Source: Hamadaea tsunoensis DSM 44101 (lineage in GTDB: Bacteria > Actinomycetota > Actinomycetes > Mycobacteriales > Micromonosporaceae). From it: a stretch of DNA of 64,000 nt. The notes beneath the pieces are model-generated. The model worked only from the letters and a program-made list of their open reading frames with translations, ran no database searches and was not told the origin of the DNA. The position numbers were made by a program, and so were the translations under genes. The DNA lies in assembly GCF_000428945.1 (NCBI RefSeq), contig NZ_AUAX01000009.1, positions 186,001 through 250,000 on the forward strand, given 5' to 3'. The first letter of the stretch is position 1, and each line of letters starts with the position of its first letter. Shown one piece after another: positions 28,859 through 38,194 of this stretch.

Positions 28859-29043
28859 GGGATGGTGACGCGTACGACGACTCCGTTGCCGTCCTTCTCC
28901 AGGCGTACCCGCTGGCCCAGCCGGACGAGCCGGAGACCGCCGGCCACGAACGCCGCGCCCCCGAACGGGACGCGCTCGCCGTCGTCGAGAAGGACCGCGC
29001 CGCTGCGGTCGTGCGGGTCGAACTCGGAGACAGTGCCCTGCAT
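28846..29043 (-). CDS. Small cold-shock-domain-like protein
   Basis: A 65-residue basic protein with CSD-like strand pattern: MQGTVSEFDPHDRSGAVLLD, DGERVPFGGAAFVAGGL, RLGQRVRLEKDG. The aromatic RNP motifs of classical CspA (KGFGFI, VFVHF) are missing, so nucleic-acid binding is inferred from the fold pattern only. Its ATG is four bases after the CYTH-CHAD stop, so it is in that operon. The last codons and stop lie in the first unit of the hairpin-repeat array as read on this strand. Confidence 0.75.
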   Translation of the reverse strand: MQGTVSEFDPHDRSGAVLLDDGERVPFGGAAFVAGGLRLVRLGQRVRLEKDGNGVVVRVTIPTLP

Positions 29044-29047
29044 CGGA

Positions 29048-30523
29048 TCAGCGTAGCCAGTCCGTGAGCCGGGCGGAACCGCAGTCGGCCCAGGTCTGAG
29101 GGTACGCGGCCCGGATACCGCGGACGGCCGCGCGCTCCCGCTCGGCCAGCCGGCCCGCGGTCACCGGCGCGGGGCCGGAAAGTTCCAGCCACGTCGACTC
29201 CGCCACGGCCGCGTCCTGGTGCTCGCCCAGCAGCGCCTGCACCTTCTTGATCTTCTTGGCCGCCCGGCCGGCGCCGGGAACGCCGGGGCTGACCGCTTCG
29301 AAGGCGTACCGGGCCTTCTTGGCGAGGATGCGGACCTCGTGCCAGAACACGTCCGGCGCGGTGGCCCGCAGCATCGGCGCGGCGGCGGCCAGGTCCCGCC
29401 ACGGACGGCGGGCCAGCCGGGGCAGCACGGCCTCGGCCGGGTCCTCGGCGAGTTCCCGCAGCGGCAGCTGCCCGGTCGCCACGGTGAGCCGCTCCACCAG
29501 GGCCAGGTAGCGCTGCGCGCGCATCGCCGCGTCCACGCCGGCCAGCGCCCGTTCCTCGCGGTCGCGCAGGGCCGCGTCCAGCGCCGCGATCCCGCCGGGG
29601 TCGGCCACCGCCAGGTCCGCGAGCGGGTCGGCCCGCGCCGTCGCGTGCAGGCGGGCGCGCAGCACCTCGGCGTCCCGCGCGTGCCCGAGCACGTCCGCGA
29701 ACCACTTCAGCTCCGCGCGCAGGTCGCGGCCCCAGTCGGCGTCCAGGAGCCTTCTGAAGGTACGCAGATCGGAGCGCAGCCGCCGGCAGGCGACCCGCAT
29801 CCGGTGCACCGGGGTGTCCCCGTCGTCGAGCGGCTGCTTCAGGCGTACGAGGGGATCGTTGCGCAGGAACCGGTCGACCGCGCCGCGGACGGAGAGGGCG
29901 ACCACGTCGGCGGCCGTGGGGTGGGGTCCGACGTCGCCGGGCGGCACGAGGTCGGGCGGCCCGAGATCGCCGAGGGCCCGGTGCAGCTTGGGCACGAACG
30001 CGCCGGTACGCGCACCCGCGGCGACCAGGTCGTCCTCGATGCGGTCCAGGGCGCGCCGGGAGCCGTCGCGGCGCTCGACCTCGATCTCGCGGAACCGGCG
30101 GGCGACCCGGCGGCCGTCCAGGACGCTGACGGTGTCGTCGTCGATCTCGGCCAGGACGCGGTTCCCGTCGCGGACCTCGTGCGCCCGGCGGACGCTGCGC
30201 AGGGTGGCGACGGGGGCCAGCGGGGCGCCCCGGGACAGCGAGGCGACGAGCCAGACGAGGTCCTCGGGCGGGGCGTCGGCCGGCCCGAGCAACGAGATCT
30301 CCTCCCGTACGCCGGTGGTGGCGGTCGGCAGCTTCACGGTCCACGGCTCCAGGTCGCCGCTGCGGTAGCGCAGGCTCGCGCCGGAACGGGCCAGCCGGAG
30401 GTCGCCGGTGTCGTAGTAGGTGGCGGTGAGGGTCCGCGGGGTGGCGGCGCGTACGCGCAGGCCGCGCAGTTCGGGCAGCCGGAAGGCGGGGGGCACCGCG
30501 TACTTGCGTTCCTCTTCGGCCAT
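29048..30523 (-). CDS. CYTH-CHAD protein (polyphosphate-associated)
   Basis: A 491-residue two-domain protein. The CYTH domain (about 1-190) begins with the signature Glu3-x-Glu5-x-Lys7 (EEERKY) and continues with TATYYDTGDLRLARSGASLRYR, WTVKLP, EIDDDTVSV and FREIEVE, the metal/triphosphate tunnel residues. The CHAD domain (about 205-490) is helical and His/Arg/Lys rich (VHRMRVACRRLRSDLRTFRRLL, FWHEVRILAKKARYAFEAV). CYTH enzymes hydrolyse triphosphate, and CHAD domains bind polyphosphate granules. The position two genes upstream of ppk supports a polyphosphate role. ATG start at 30523, nine bases from the cofC stop. Confidence 0.93.
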   Translation of the reverse strand: MAEEERKYAVPPAFRLPELRGLRVRAATPRTLTATYYDTGDLRLARSGASLRYRSGDLEPWTVKLPTATTGVREEISLLGPADAPPEDLVWLVASLSRGAPLAPVATLRSVRRAHEVRDGNRVLAEIDDDTVSVLDGRRVARRFREIEVERRDGSRRALDRIEDDLVAAGARTGAFVPKLHRALGDLGPPDLVPPGDVGPHPTAADVVALSVRGAVDRFLRNDPLVRLKQPLDDGDTPVHRMRVACRRLRSDLRTFRRLLDADWGRDLRAELKWFADVLGHARDAEVLRARLHATARADPLADLAVADPGGIAALDAALRDREERALAGVDAAMRAQRYLALVERLTVATGQLPLRELAEDPAEAVLPRLARRPWRDLAAAAPMLRATAPDVFWHEVRILAKKARYAFEAVSPGVPGAGRAAKKIKKVQALLGEHQDAAVAESTWLELSGPAPVTAGRLAERERAAVRGIRAAYPQTWADCGSARLTDWLR

Positions 30524-30532
30524 CTTCCGACC

Positions 30533-31123
30533 CTATGCCCGAACGGCTGGTGCCTTCCACCCCAGAAGGAGGACCCGGTCGAGGTCGGCCGCGGTGTCCA
30601 CGTCCCGCCGCAGGGTCGGCCAGTCCTTCTCCAGCCGGGCGGCCCCGGACAGTTCGTGCGCGCGCGCCGAATCCGGCCCGAACAGCGGCGCGAGCGGTAC
30701 GCCGGCCGGCGCGGCCAGCAGAACCGTCCCGGTGCCGGGCTCGTCGGGGACGAAACTGCGGCCGCCGCGGGCGTACCGGAGGGCGTCGGCGAGTTCGGCC
30801 GGCCGGAGCGCCGGGACGTCACCGGTCAGCGCCGCCGTGTACGCGTCGTCCCGCGCCGCCGACCGCAGAGCCGCGTTGAGGCCGCCCCCGGGGTCGACGG
30901 CGTACCGGGCGCCGGTCGGCCGGAGCGCCTCGCGGACCAGGGGATCGCCGGTGACCACCACGACCTCGTCCACGCCTTCCGCGGCGGCGGCCGCGCTGAC
31001 GGTCGCGTACGCCATGGCGAGGACGAGGGCGGTGTGCTCGCCGGGACCGCCGGGCCGGCCGGCGCGCAGCCGCGACTTCGCCGAGGCGAGGTTCTTCAGC
31101 GGCACCAGTACGGTCCATCCCAC
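30533..31123 (-). CDS. cofC: 2-phospho-L-lactate (or phosphoenolpyruvate) guanylyltransferase
   Basis: A 196-residue nucleotidyltransferase of coenzyme F420 synthesis (CofC/FbiD). GWTVLVPLKNLASAKSRL is the N-terminal nucleotide loop, followed by VDEVVVVTGDP, DPGGGLNAALRSA and LTGDVPALRPAELADAL. In actinobacteria the substrate is probably phosphoenolpyruvate. The frame stays open upstream, but GTG 31123 gives the family N-terminus. It is on the strand of the CYTH-CHAD gene and divergent from plsC, 139 bp away. Confidence 0.92.
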   Translation of the reverse strand: MGWTVLVPLKNLASAKSRLRAGRPGGPGEHTALVLAMAYATVSAAAAAEGVDEVVVVTGDPLVREALRPTGARYAVDPGGGLNAALRSAARDDAYTAALTGDVPALRPAELADALRYARGGRSFVPDEPGTGTVLLAAPAGVPLAPLFGPDSARAHELSGAARLEKDWPTLRRDVDTAADLDRVLLLGWKAPAVRA

Positions 31124-31262
31124 TCGTCGAAGTGTGCCGGACGCCCGTTGACTGGCCTGCCGGCGGGTCGGGCAGGCATGATGTCGTCGGCGGCTCGTCG
31201 TCCCGGTGAGGTTTTCCTCCGGCGGGCGGCCGGCGGCGCCCTGGCGGTGGGAGGCTGAGCAA

Positions 31263-31994
31263 GTGCGGAAGATCGGGTTCTGGCCCCGGTTCGCGGTGTG
31301 CATCGTGAAACCGTTGATGACGGTGCTCACGGCGCGGGACTGGCGCGGGATGGAGCACATCCCGCAGACCGGCGGCGTGATCCTCGCCTTCAACCACATG
31401 TCGCACGCCGACCCGTTCACGTCCGCGCACTACGTCTACGACGCCGGCCGGTGGCCGCAGTTCCTGGCCAAGGAGAGCGTCTTCCGCGTACCGGTGGTGG
31501 GCAAGATCCTCATCTGGTGCCGGCAGACCCCGGTCAGCCGCGGCACGGTGGACGCGGCCCGGGCCCTCGACGCGGCGATCACGGCGGTACGCGGCGGCGA
31601 CTGCGTCGTCATCTACCCCGAGGGCACGACGACCCGTGAACCGGACCTGTGGCCGATGCGCGGCAAGACCGGTGTGGCCCGGCTCGCGCTGGCGACCGGC
31701 GCCCCGGTGATCCCGATCGGCCAGTTCGGTGCCGAGCGCCTCTTCGACCCGCGGACCAAGAAGCTGCGGATCTGGCGTACGCGTTCCGCCGTCTACGCCG
31801 GCCCGGCGGTCGACCTGAGCAAGTGGGCGGGTGCCGATCCGACGGCCGCCGTGCTCAACGAGATGACGGACGAGATCATGAACCACATCCGCGTACTCGT
31901 GGGGGAGATCCGGGGCGCGACCCCGCCGCCGCTGTACACGCCGGCCGCGCGCAACTCCGCGGCCGCGCAGAAGCCGGCGGGGGCGGCGCAGTGA
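31263..31994 (+). CDS. plsC: 1-acyl-sn-glycerol-3-phosphate acyltransferase (PlsC family)
   Basis: A 243-residue PlsC-type acyltransferase. The catalytic HX4D motif is at residues 45-50 (NHMSHADPF). The phosphate-binding block YPEGTTT comes later (about 118-124), and an Arg-rich tail contains [11 protein letters not shown]. The Ala/Pro-rich C-terminus is probably disordered. GTG start at 31263 behind GAGG; an in-frame start 57 bases upstream is less likely. Its stop overlaps the gpsA start (GTGA), coupling two glycerolipid steps (glycerol-3-phosphate supply and acylation). Confidence 0.9.
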   Translation: MRKIGFWPRFAVCIVKPLMTVLTARDWRGMEHIPQTGGVILAFNHMSHADPFTSAHYVYDAGRWPQFLAKESVFRVPVVGKILIWCRQTPVSRGTVDAARALDAAITAVRGGDCVVIYPEGTTTREPDLWPMRGKTGVARLALATGAPVIPIGQFGAERLFDPRTKKLRIWRTRSAVYAGPAVDLSKWAGADPTAAVLNEMTDEIMNHIRVLVGEIRGATPPPLYTPAARNSAAAQKPAGAAQ

Positions 31995-32983
31995 GGGCCA
32001 CCATCCTGGGCGCCGGTTCGTGGGGCACCGCGTTCGCCAAGATCCTCAACGACGCCGGCAACGACGTGACGCTGGTACCCCGTCGCGAGGAGATCGCCCG
32101 AGCGATCCGGGAGACCGGCTCCAACCCCGAGTACTTCGCCGAGTACCGGCTCGGCGAGCGGGTCACGGCCACCACCGACGCCGCCGAGGCGCTCAAGGGC
32201 GCCGAACTGGTCGCGCTGTCGGTGCCGTCGCAGACGCTGCGGGGCAACCTCGCGGCCTGGGCGACCCACATCGACGGCGACGCGACCCTGATCTCCCTGA
32301 TGAAGGGCATCGAGCTCGGCACCCTGCAGCGGATGAGCCAGGTCATCGTCGAGGTGACCGGGATCGCTTCGGACCGCGTGGCCATCGTGACCGGGCCCAA
32401 CCTGGCCCCCGAGATCGCCGCCGGTCAGCCGACCGCGACCGTGGTCGCCTGCGAGGACATGGACCGGGCGACCCGCGTACAGCGGGCGATCTTCACCCCG
32501 TACTTCCGGCCCTACACGAACGACGACGTGATCGGGTGCGAACTGGGCGGCGCCGTGAAGAACGTCATCGCGCTCGCGTACGGGATGGCGCACGCGATGG
32601 GCCTCGGCGACAACACGAAGGCCAGCCTCGTCACCCGGGGCCTGGCCGAGATCGCCCGGCTCGGGGTGGCCCTCGGCGCCGACCCGCTGACCTTCGCGGG
32701 CCTGGCCGGCCTCGGCGACCTCGTCGGCACCTGCGTCTCGCCGCTGTCGCGCAACCGGACCTTCGGCGAGCACCTCGGCCACGGCAAGACCCTTGAGCAG
32801 GCCGCGGCGGCGACGAAGTACACCGCCGAGGGCGTCAAGAGCTGCCTGTCGATCCGGGACCTGGCCCGTGCGCACGGGGTCGAGATGCCGATCACCGAGC
32901 AGGTCGAGCGGGTGTGCCACGAGGGCGTGGATCCGCGTACGGCGGTGTCGGCGCTGATGCTGCGCGAGACCAAGCCGGAGTAA
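31991..32983 (+). CDS. gpsA: Glycerol-3-phosphate dehydrogenase [NAD(P)+]
   Basis: A 330-residue enzyme that reduces dihydroxyacetone phosphate to sn-glycerol-3-phosphate for phospholipids. N-terminal Rossmann motif [15 protein letters not shown]; substrate/catalytic segments [28 protein letters not shown] (catalytic Lys), and [20 protein letters not shown]. The GTG start overlaps the plsC stop by four bases. The gap to the next gene holds an 8-bp inverted repeat (CAGGCCGC at 32986-32993, GCGGCCTG at 33021-33028). Confidence 0.97.
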   Translation: MRATILGAGSWGTAFAKILNDAGNDVTLVPRREEIARAIRETGSNPEYFAEYRLGERVTATTDAAEALKGAELVALSVPSQTLRGNLAAWATHIDGDATLISLMKGIELGTLQRMSQVIVEVTGIASDRVAIVTGPNLAPEIAAGQPTATVVACEDMDRATRVQRAIFTPYFRPYTNDDVIGCELGGAVKNVIALAYGMAHAMGLGDNTKASLVTRGLAEIARLGVALGADPLTFAGLAGLGDLVGTCVSPLSRNRTFGEHLGHGKTLEQAAAATKYTAEGVKSCLSIRDLARAHGVEMPITEQVERVCHEGVDPRTAVSALMLRETKPE

Positions 32984-33046
32984 TCCAGGCCGCTTTGCGC
33001 CCGGTGGCTCTTCGAACGTGGCGGCCTGCTGGGTATCGTCCCGGCC

Positions 33047-34153
33047 ATGGGTGATCACCTCGGCGATTCCACGCTGTGCGTCCACGCGGGCCAGCCCGCA
33101 GCCGTTCCCGGCCAGCCGTTGATGCCTGGTCCCGTCTTCGCCGCGCCGTACCATCTCGATCCCGCCGGCTGGCAGCCCGGTGTCGACGGCTACGGCCGTG
33201 GTGACAACCCGACCCGGCGCGTCCTCGAAGCCGCCCTGGGCGAACTGGAAGGCGGCGACACCCTCGCCTTCGCCAGCGGCCAGGCGGCCGTCACGGCGGT
33301 CCTGCTGTCCGTGCTGCGCCCCGGCGACACGGTGATGGTGCCCAGCGACGGGTACTACAACGTGCGTACGTTCGGCGAACAGTTCCTCGCCGGGCTCCAG
33401 GTCACCATCGTCGAGGCCCCGACCGCCGGCCCCTACCCGAGCTTCGACGGCGTACGCCTGGTGTTGCTGGAGACCCCGGCCAACCCCTCGCTCGACGTCG
33501 TGGACATCGCCGACGTCGCCGCCCGTGCCCACGCCGCGGGCGCGCTCGTCGCCGTGGACAACACCGCCGCGACCCCGCTCGGCCAGCGCCCGCTCGACCT
33601 CGGCGCGGACGTCTCCTTCGCCTCCGGCAGCAAGGCCATCAGCGGCCATTCCGACCTGCTGATCGGCTACGTGTCCACCCGGAACGCCGAACTGCTGGCG
33701 ACCATGACCTCCTGGCGTACGCTCTCCGGCGCCATCCCCGCGCCCTTCGACTGCTGGCTCGCCCGCCGCTCGATGTCCACCCTGGACCTGCGGCTCCGCC
33801 AGCAGAGCGCCACGGCGGCCACTCTCGCCGCGTACCTGTCGCAGCACCCCGGCGTACGCGCGGTCCGCTGGCCCGGCCTGCCCGGCGACCCGTCGTTCGA
33901 GGTGGCGAAGCGGCAGATGCGGCGCATCCCGGGCCTGCTCGGCTTCGAACTGCCGAGCGTGGAGCACGCGGCGGAATTCCTGCGGAAGGCGGAGTTCGTC
34001 GCGGCGGCGACCAGCTTCGGCGGGACGCACACGAGCGCGGACCGCCGCGCCCAGTGGGGCGACCGGACGGCGCCGGGCTTCATCCGCCTCAGCGTCGGCA
34101 TCGAGGACGAAGCAGATCTGATCCGGGACTTCGGGAGGGCGTTGCAGCTCTAG
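33047..34153 (+). CDS. PLP-dependent transsulfuration enzyme (cystathionine gamma-lyase-like)
   Basis: A 368-residue Cys/Met metabolism PLP enzyme. TLCVHAGQ opens the protein, then YGRGDNPTRRVLEAALGELEGG, FASGQAAVTAVLL, DGYYNVRTFG, LLETPANP, VAVDNTAATPLGQRPL and the PLP-Lys region SFASGSKAISGHSDLLIG. Cystathionine gamma-lyase/synthase or a related lyase; exact reaction not decidable from motifs. It is separated from gpsA by 63 bp and is followed by the gene-free gap at 34154-34710. Confidence 0.9.
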   Translation: MGDHLGDSTLCVHAGQPAAVPGQPLMPGPVFAAPYHLDPAGWQPGVDGYGRGDNPTRRVLEAALGELEGGDTLAFASGQAAVTAVLLSVLRPGDTVMVPSDGYYNVRTFGEQFLAGLQVTIVEAPTAGPYPSFDGVRLVLLETPANPSLDVVDIADVAARAHAAGALVAVDNTAATPLGQRPLDLGADVSFASGSKAISGHSDLLIGYVSTRNAELLATMTSWRTLSGAIPAPFDCWLARRSMSTLDLRLRQQSATAATLAAYLSQHPGVRAVRWPGLPGDPSFEVAKRQMRRIPGLLGFELPSVEHAAEFLRKAEFVAAATSFGGTHTSADRRAQWGDRTAPGFIRLSVGIEDEADLIRDFGRALQL

Positions 34154-34169
34154 ATCAAGACCTTTTATA

Positions 34170-34677
34170 GGCATTTTGTCCCGGGTTCGTCGATCTCACC
34201 TCCGCTCCTCCCGCGGGAGACCGTCATTCCGGCCGCTGTGGATCACTCCCATGCCGTCCCGCCGAGAGCCATGGTCCGTGATGCGGGAACGATCTTCCGC
34301 CAGGTGAGCACGGCGTGCTGGTTCCTTGATCGTTTACGGGTGGGGTGTCAATCCGGCCCGATCTGCATGATCAATTACGTGTCAGGTGTAGCAGAACCCG
34401 GTCAGCGCGCTCCGGAACCGTAAACGATCATGCATCGGGTGGCCATTTCCACACCACAGCCGTAAACGATCATCCCGCCGACCCCCGCCCAGCGCCTATA
34501 TCGGACAGTCGCGACAAGGGCCGGTCGGGGGTTGGGGCGAAACGGTGACCGGAGGACGGTGGACGATGCGTCGCCCCACTCGGGTGGCAGTGGAGGCCTC
34601 GGAGCGAAGCGGAGGGGCCGGAACGGTCTCCCGCGCGAGGAGCGGAGGTGAGATCGGCGAACCCGGGACAAAATGCC
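34170..34677. repeat. Gene-free segment bounded by 55-bp inverted repeats
   Basis: The 557 bp between convergent gene ends contain no credible ORF. The left arm 34170-34224 and right arm 34623-34677 are inverted copies matching at 53 of 55 positions, with a looser extension (ttttata versus ttaaaa) outward. Inside, GATCGTTTACGG occurs once forward (34328-34339) and twice reverse (about 34418-34429 and 34460-34471). This could be a MITE-like insertion, a bidirectional terminator module or a structured RNA. I see no transposase and no convincing target duplication. Confidence 0.85.
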
Positions 34678-34710
34678 TTAAAAGAAACTTATAGACTATT
34701 GATCTTGGGG

Positions 34711-35850
34711 TTAGTGGAGGCCGACACCTCGGCGGAGGGCGGTCTTCACCAGGCGGGTGACCAGCTTCGAGTAGTCCACGCCGGTCGCCGCCCACATCCG
34801 GGGGAACACGCTCGTCGAGGTGAACCCCGGCATCGTGTTGATCTCGTTGAGGAAGATCTCCCCCTCGTTCGAGACGAAGAAGTCCACCCGGCCGAGCCCC
34901 GCGCAGTCCAGCGCCGTGAACGTACGCGTCGCGTACTCGCGGATCCGGGCGGCGACCTCGGCGGGCAGGTGGGCCGGGATGTCGAATTCCGTGGCGTCTT
35001 CCAGGTACTTCGCCTCGAAGTCGTAGAACACGTAGTCGGCGGAGACGCGTACCTCGGCGAGGACGGACGCCTCGGGGGCGCCGCCGAATTCGCCTTCGAG
35101 GACGCCGCACTCGACCTCGCGGCCGAAGATCGCGGCCTCGACGAGCACCTTGGGGTCGATGGCCCGGGCGGTCGCGACAGCCGCGTCGAGGTCGGCCCAG
35201 TCCGCAACCCGGGTGATGCCGAAACTGGATCCGGCCCGGGAAGGCTTGACGAAGACCGGGAGGCCGAGGCGCTCCTTGTCGGCCTCGCTGAGCGACTGAC
35301 CGGCCCGAAGGACGGCGTACGCGCCGACGGGGATGCCGGCCGCGATGGCGAGCTTCTTGGTGAACTCCTTGTCCATGGCGGCCGCGGAGGCGAAGACGTT
35401 CGCGCCGACGTAGGGGATGCCGGCCATTTCCAGCAGCCCCTGGATCGTGCCGTCCTCCCCGTACGCGCCGTGCAGCACCGGGAAGACGACGTCGATCCCC
35501 TCGAAGGCGCTGGAGCCGTGGGTCGGTTCGAGTGTGCGCAGGTCGCCGCCGGTGACGGAGAGGAGCGCGGAGCCGGTCGGGTCGGCCGCGAGGACCACCT
35601 GCTCGCCCGAGGCGGCGGTGATCTCGGGCAGCCGCGGCCGGTCGCCGTCGCGGTTGATCGCCAGCTGCGACGGGTCGGCGGAGGCGAGCAACCAGCGGCC
35701 CTCGCGGGTGATGCCGATGGGCACGATCTCGAACTCGGCCGGGTCGAGCGCCGCCATGACGCTGCCGGCGCTGAGGCACGAGATGGCGTGCTCGGTACTC
35801 CGGCCGCCGAATACGACGGCTACCCGGATCTTGCGGGGGCTCTCGCTCAC
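34711..35850 (-). CDS. ddl: D-alanine--D-alanine ligase
   Basis: A 379-residue ATP-grasp ligase for the peptidoglycan dipeptide. N-terminal [15 protein letters not shown] (Glu in the D-Ala site), [43 protein letters not shown] and EINTMPGFT (metal-binding Glu/Asn). The EAKY omega loop favours a D-Ala-D-Ala rather than a D-Ala-D-Lac ligase. GTG 35850 gives the usual N-terminus; the open frame continues 66 bases upstream. Convergent with the transsulfuration gene across the inverted-repeat segment. Confidence 0.95.
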   Translation of the reverse strand: MSESPRKIRVAVVFGGRSTEHAISCLSAGSVMAALDPAEFEIVPIGITREGRWLLASADPSQLAINRDGDRPRLPEITAASGEQVVLAADPTGSALLSVTGGDLRTLEPTHGSSAFEGIDVVFPVLHGAYGEDGTIQGLLEMAGIPYVGANVFASAAAMDKEFTKKLAIAAGIPVGAYAVLRAGQSLSEADKERLGLPVFVKPSRAGSSFGITRVADWADLDAAVATARAIDPKVLVEAAIFGREVECGVLEGEFGGAPEASVLAEVRVSADYVFYDFEAKYLEDATEFDIPAHLPAEVAARIREYATRTFTALDCAGLGRVDFFVSNEGEIFLNEINTMPGFTSTSVFPRMWAATGVDYSKLVTRLVKTALRRGVGLH

Positions 35851-35936
35851 GGGCCGACCATACCTTTTTTGTGTTCCTGGATCATGTCGAGGCGCCGGTA
35901 GACGCAAACTGAACACGTTCAGGTACGCTCGGCCGC

Positions 35937-36503
35937 GTGACCCCTCGACAGCGCCTGCGGCGTACGCGGGTTTGGTTGGTGCTGTTCCTGGTCGGACTCG
36001 TACTGTCCGGCATCACTGCGTTCCCGCTCGTGTCCGAGGTCCGGCTGCTGCACGACACGCTGCACTCCTGGTCGGTCGGAGATCGACTGCCGGCCCTCGT
36101 GGCCTGGATCGACCGTGTGACCACCGGTGTGACCGAGACCGGCGAGCGCTACCCCTTCATGGCGTACGGGACGGACTGGCTGGCCTTCGCCCATCTCGTG
36201 ATCGCGGTGGCGTTCCTCGGCCCGCTGCGCGACCCCGTCCGCAACATCTGGACGCTGCAGTGGGGGATGGTCGCCTGCGTAGGCATCGTCCCGCTGGCCC
36301 TCATCGCCGGCCCGGTACGCGGCATACCCGGCTGGTGGACCGTGATCGACATCTCGTTCGGGGTGTTCGGGATCGTGCCGCTGCTGTTCGCCTACGGGCA
36401 CGCGCGAAAACTGGCTCAGGAGGCGGCGGTCGTGCAGCCGGCGGGCGCCTTCGCGCTCGGTACGCTGGCGGCGACCGTGGCCGAGAAGCCGATGACCCAC
36501 TGA
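35937..36503 (+). CDS. Unknown multi-TM membrane protein
   Basis: A 188-residue protein with four predicted helices ([72 protein letters not shown]) and a short C-terminal tail. I do not recognise the family. GTG start at 35937. Its last 88 bp overlap the 3' end of the convergent DUF3515 gene, so the two mRNAs would be antisense there. Confidence 0.7.
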   Translation: MTPRQRLRRTRVWLVLFLVGLVLSGITAFPLVSEVRLLHDTLHSWSVGDRLPALVAWIDRVTTGVTETGERYPFMAYGTDWLAFAHLVIAVAFLGPLRDPVRNIWTLQWGMVACVGIVPLALIAGPVRGIPGWWTVIDISFGVFGIVPLLFAYGHARKLAQEAAVVQPAGAFALGTLAATVAEKPMTH

Positions 36504-36955
36504 GCGGCGCCGTTCGGGTCGCCCGGGATGCTGACCTTGACGGGCACCTGCCGGTCGACCGTGGTCCACTCGGTGCCGCCGGTCTGCTGGACGGCGTGCC
36601 AGCAGACGCCGTCAAGCAGGTAGACGTCGTCGGTCGAGTCGAACGAGGCTGCCGGATGCCCGCACTGCACGATCTTGGCCGGCTCCCCGTACGCGGCGTT
36701 CTGCTCGGTCCCGGCCGTCACGGGGCGGCGGACCGCGTCGCGTACGCGATCGGGAAGCTTCGCGATGAGCGCCCGGCAGACGACCGCGGACCTGTCGTCG
36801 AGCGGTGGCGCGTCGACGGTGACCGGAGTGGTGGCCTGAGCGTTGGGAGTGGCAGGGGGTGCGGAAGATCCCGGTGTGCCCAGATTGAAGACGACGACGC
36901 CGGTCAGTACCGCGACCGGCAGGGCGATGACGGTCGCGAGCACACGAGGATTCAC
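36416..36955 (-). CDS. DUF3515 family protein
   Basis: A 179-residue protein. The N-terminal helix (VLATVIALPVAVLTGVVVFNL) anchors or exports it, followed by a Pro/Thr/Ala linker and a domain with four Cys (VCRALI, VQCGHPAASF, DGVCWHAV, AGCTT). This matches the actinobacterial DUF3515 family, function unknown, commonly near ddl and thiL. The GTG start overlaps the stop of the Lrp-like gene (GTGA). Its last 88 bp overlap the convergent membrane gene. Confidence 0.85.
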   Translation of the reverse strand: MNPRVLATVIALPVAVLTGVVVFNLGTPGSSAPPATPNAQATTPVTVDAPPLDDRSAVVCRALIAKLPDRVRDAVRRPVTAGTEQNAAYGEPAKIVQCGHPAASFDSTDDVYLLDGVCWHAVQQTGGTEWTTVDRQVPVKVSIPGDPNGAAQWVIGFSATVAASVPSAKAPAGCTTAAS

Positions 36956-37185
36956 AGCTTGACCACCGAACAGGTGAGCGTGCGGGTGATGCCGGACACC
37001 GCCTGCACTTTGCTGATAATGAGGCGGCCCAGCTCGTCGACGTTCTGGCTCTCGGTGAGCACGATGACGTCGTACGGGCCGGTCACCGCGTCGACGCGGA
37101 CGACACCCGGGATCGACTCGATCTCGACGGCCACGTCACGGGCCCGACCGACCTCGGTCTGAATCAGGATGTACGCGTGGACCAC
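36952..37185 (-). CDS. Stand-alone Lrp/AsnC ligand-binding (RAM) domain protein
   Basis: A 77-residue protein consisting only of the RAM effector domain (VHAYILIQTEVGRARDVAVEIESIPGV, TGPYDVIVLTESQNVDELGRLIISKVQAVSGITRTLT). The Lrp DNA-binding helix-turn-helix is absent. Such small proteins may bind amino acids as dimers or decamers, or modulate full-length Lrp. GTG start at 37185. It is first in a two-gene unit with DUF3515 and divergent from thiL. The longer overlapping frames are shadows of thiL. Confidence 0.85.
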   Translation of the reverse strand: MVHAYILIQTEVGRARDVAVEIESIPGVVRVDAVTGPYDVIVLTESQNVDELGRLIISKVQAVSGITRTLTCSVVKL

Positions 37186-37233
37186 GACGTTGAAGCTACC
37201 GCACGCGACCGGCGGACATCTTCGGGTGTCCGG

Positions 37234-38172
37234 TTGAGTGGCACAGGCGAGTTCGGCCTGATCGACCGGGTCACGGCCCGGCTGCCGCAGGGGCCGACCA
37301 GCCTGCTCGGCCCCGGCGACGACGCCGCCGTGGTCGGCGCGCCCGACGGCCGGGTCGTGGCCTGCACGGACGCGCTGGTCGACGGCCGGCATTTCCGGCG
37401 CGACTGGTGCGAAGCGGTCGACGTCGGGCACCGGGCGGCCGCCGCCAACCTGGCCGACATCGCCGCGATGGGGGCCGTCCCGACCGCCCTGCTGGTGGCG
37501 GTGTGCGCCCCGGCGGACCTCGCCGCGGACTGGATCGAGGACATGGCCGAGGGGCTGGCCGAGGAGGCCGACCTGGTCGGCGCCTCGGTCGTCGGCGGGG
37601 ACACGACCTCCTCGCCGGTCCTCGTGATCGTGGTGACGGCCCTCGGCGACCTGCAGGGCCGGCGGCCGGTCGTCCGCTCCGGCGCGCATCCCGGCGACAT
37701 CGTCGCGCTGGCCGGCCGGCTCGGGGTGGCGGCGGCCGGCTACACCGTGCTGTCCCGCGGCTTCCGTACGCCGAAGGTGCTCGTGGACGCGTACCGGCGG
37801 CCGGTGGTCGCGTACGGTGCGGGGTTGAAGGCGGCCCTGGCCGGGGCGAGCAGCATGATCGACGTCTCGGACGGGCTCATCGCCGATCTCGGGCACGTGG
37901 CCAAGGCCAGCAAGGTGCACATCGACCTGTCCCGGGAGGCGTTCGCGCTGCCGGCCCAGCTCAAGGACGCGGCCCTGGCCCTGGGCGTGGACCCGTACCG
38001 GTGGATTCTCGCCGGCGGCGACGACCACGCGCTGGCGGCGACCTTCCCGCCCGACGTCGAGCTGCCGGACGGCTGGCGGGCGGTCGGCAAGGTGTCGCGG
38101 GGCGAGGGGGTCACGGTCGACGGCCGGGAATGGTCCGGACCGCGGGGCTGGGACCACTTCCATCGCGGCTGA
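37234..38172 (+). CDS. thiL: Thiamine-monophosphate kinase
   Basis: A 312-residue PurM-fold kinase making thiamine pyrophosphate. Motifs: GEFGLIDRVTARL, LLGPGDDAAVV (Asp metal ligands), NLADIAAMGAVPTALLV, VGGDTTSSPVLVI, SSMIDVSDGLIADLGHVAKAS and AGGDDHALAATF. The only start near the conserved N-terminus is TTG 37234; GTG 37177 is in frame but overlaps the divergent Lrp-like gene start. Ends 22 bp before a GNAT gene that may be co-transcribed. Confidence 0.93.
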   Translation: MSGTGEFGLIDRVTARLPQGPTSLLGPGDDAAVVGAPDGRVVACTDALVDGRHFRRDWCEAVDVGHRAAAANLADIAAMGAVPTALLVAVCAPADLAADWIEDMAEGLAEEADLVGASVVGGDTTSSPVLVIVVTALGDLQGRRPVVRSGAHPGDIVALAGRLGVAAAGYTVLSRGFRTPKVLVDAYRRPVVAYGAGLKAALAGASSMIDVSDGLIADLGHVAKASKVHIDLSREAFALPAQLKDAALALGVDPYRWILAGGDDHALAATFPPDVELPDGWRAVGKVSRGEGVTVDGREWSGPRGWDHFHRG

Positions 38173-38194
38173 CCGGGCGCTACCCTCACACTCT

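Noticed and set aside
31793-34174. 793-residue minus-strand open frame across gpsA and the transsulfuration gene
   Set aside because: It is antisense to two clear genes, has low-complexity Arg/Gly/Ala-rich translation and no domain. Such frames arise from third-position GC in this genome; many similar ones (for example at 6173-8488, 26884-28707, 29219-31258 and 38811-41069) are rejected for the same reason.
34170-34677. Complete insertion sequence
   Set aside because: No transposase ORF fits between the 55-bp arms and no clear target-site duplication is seen, so only a non-autonomous element or structure is claimed.
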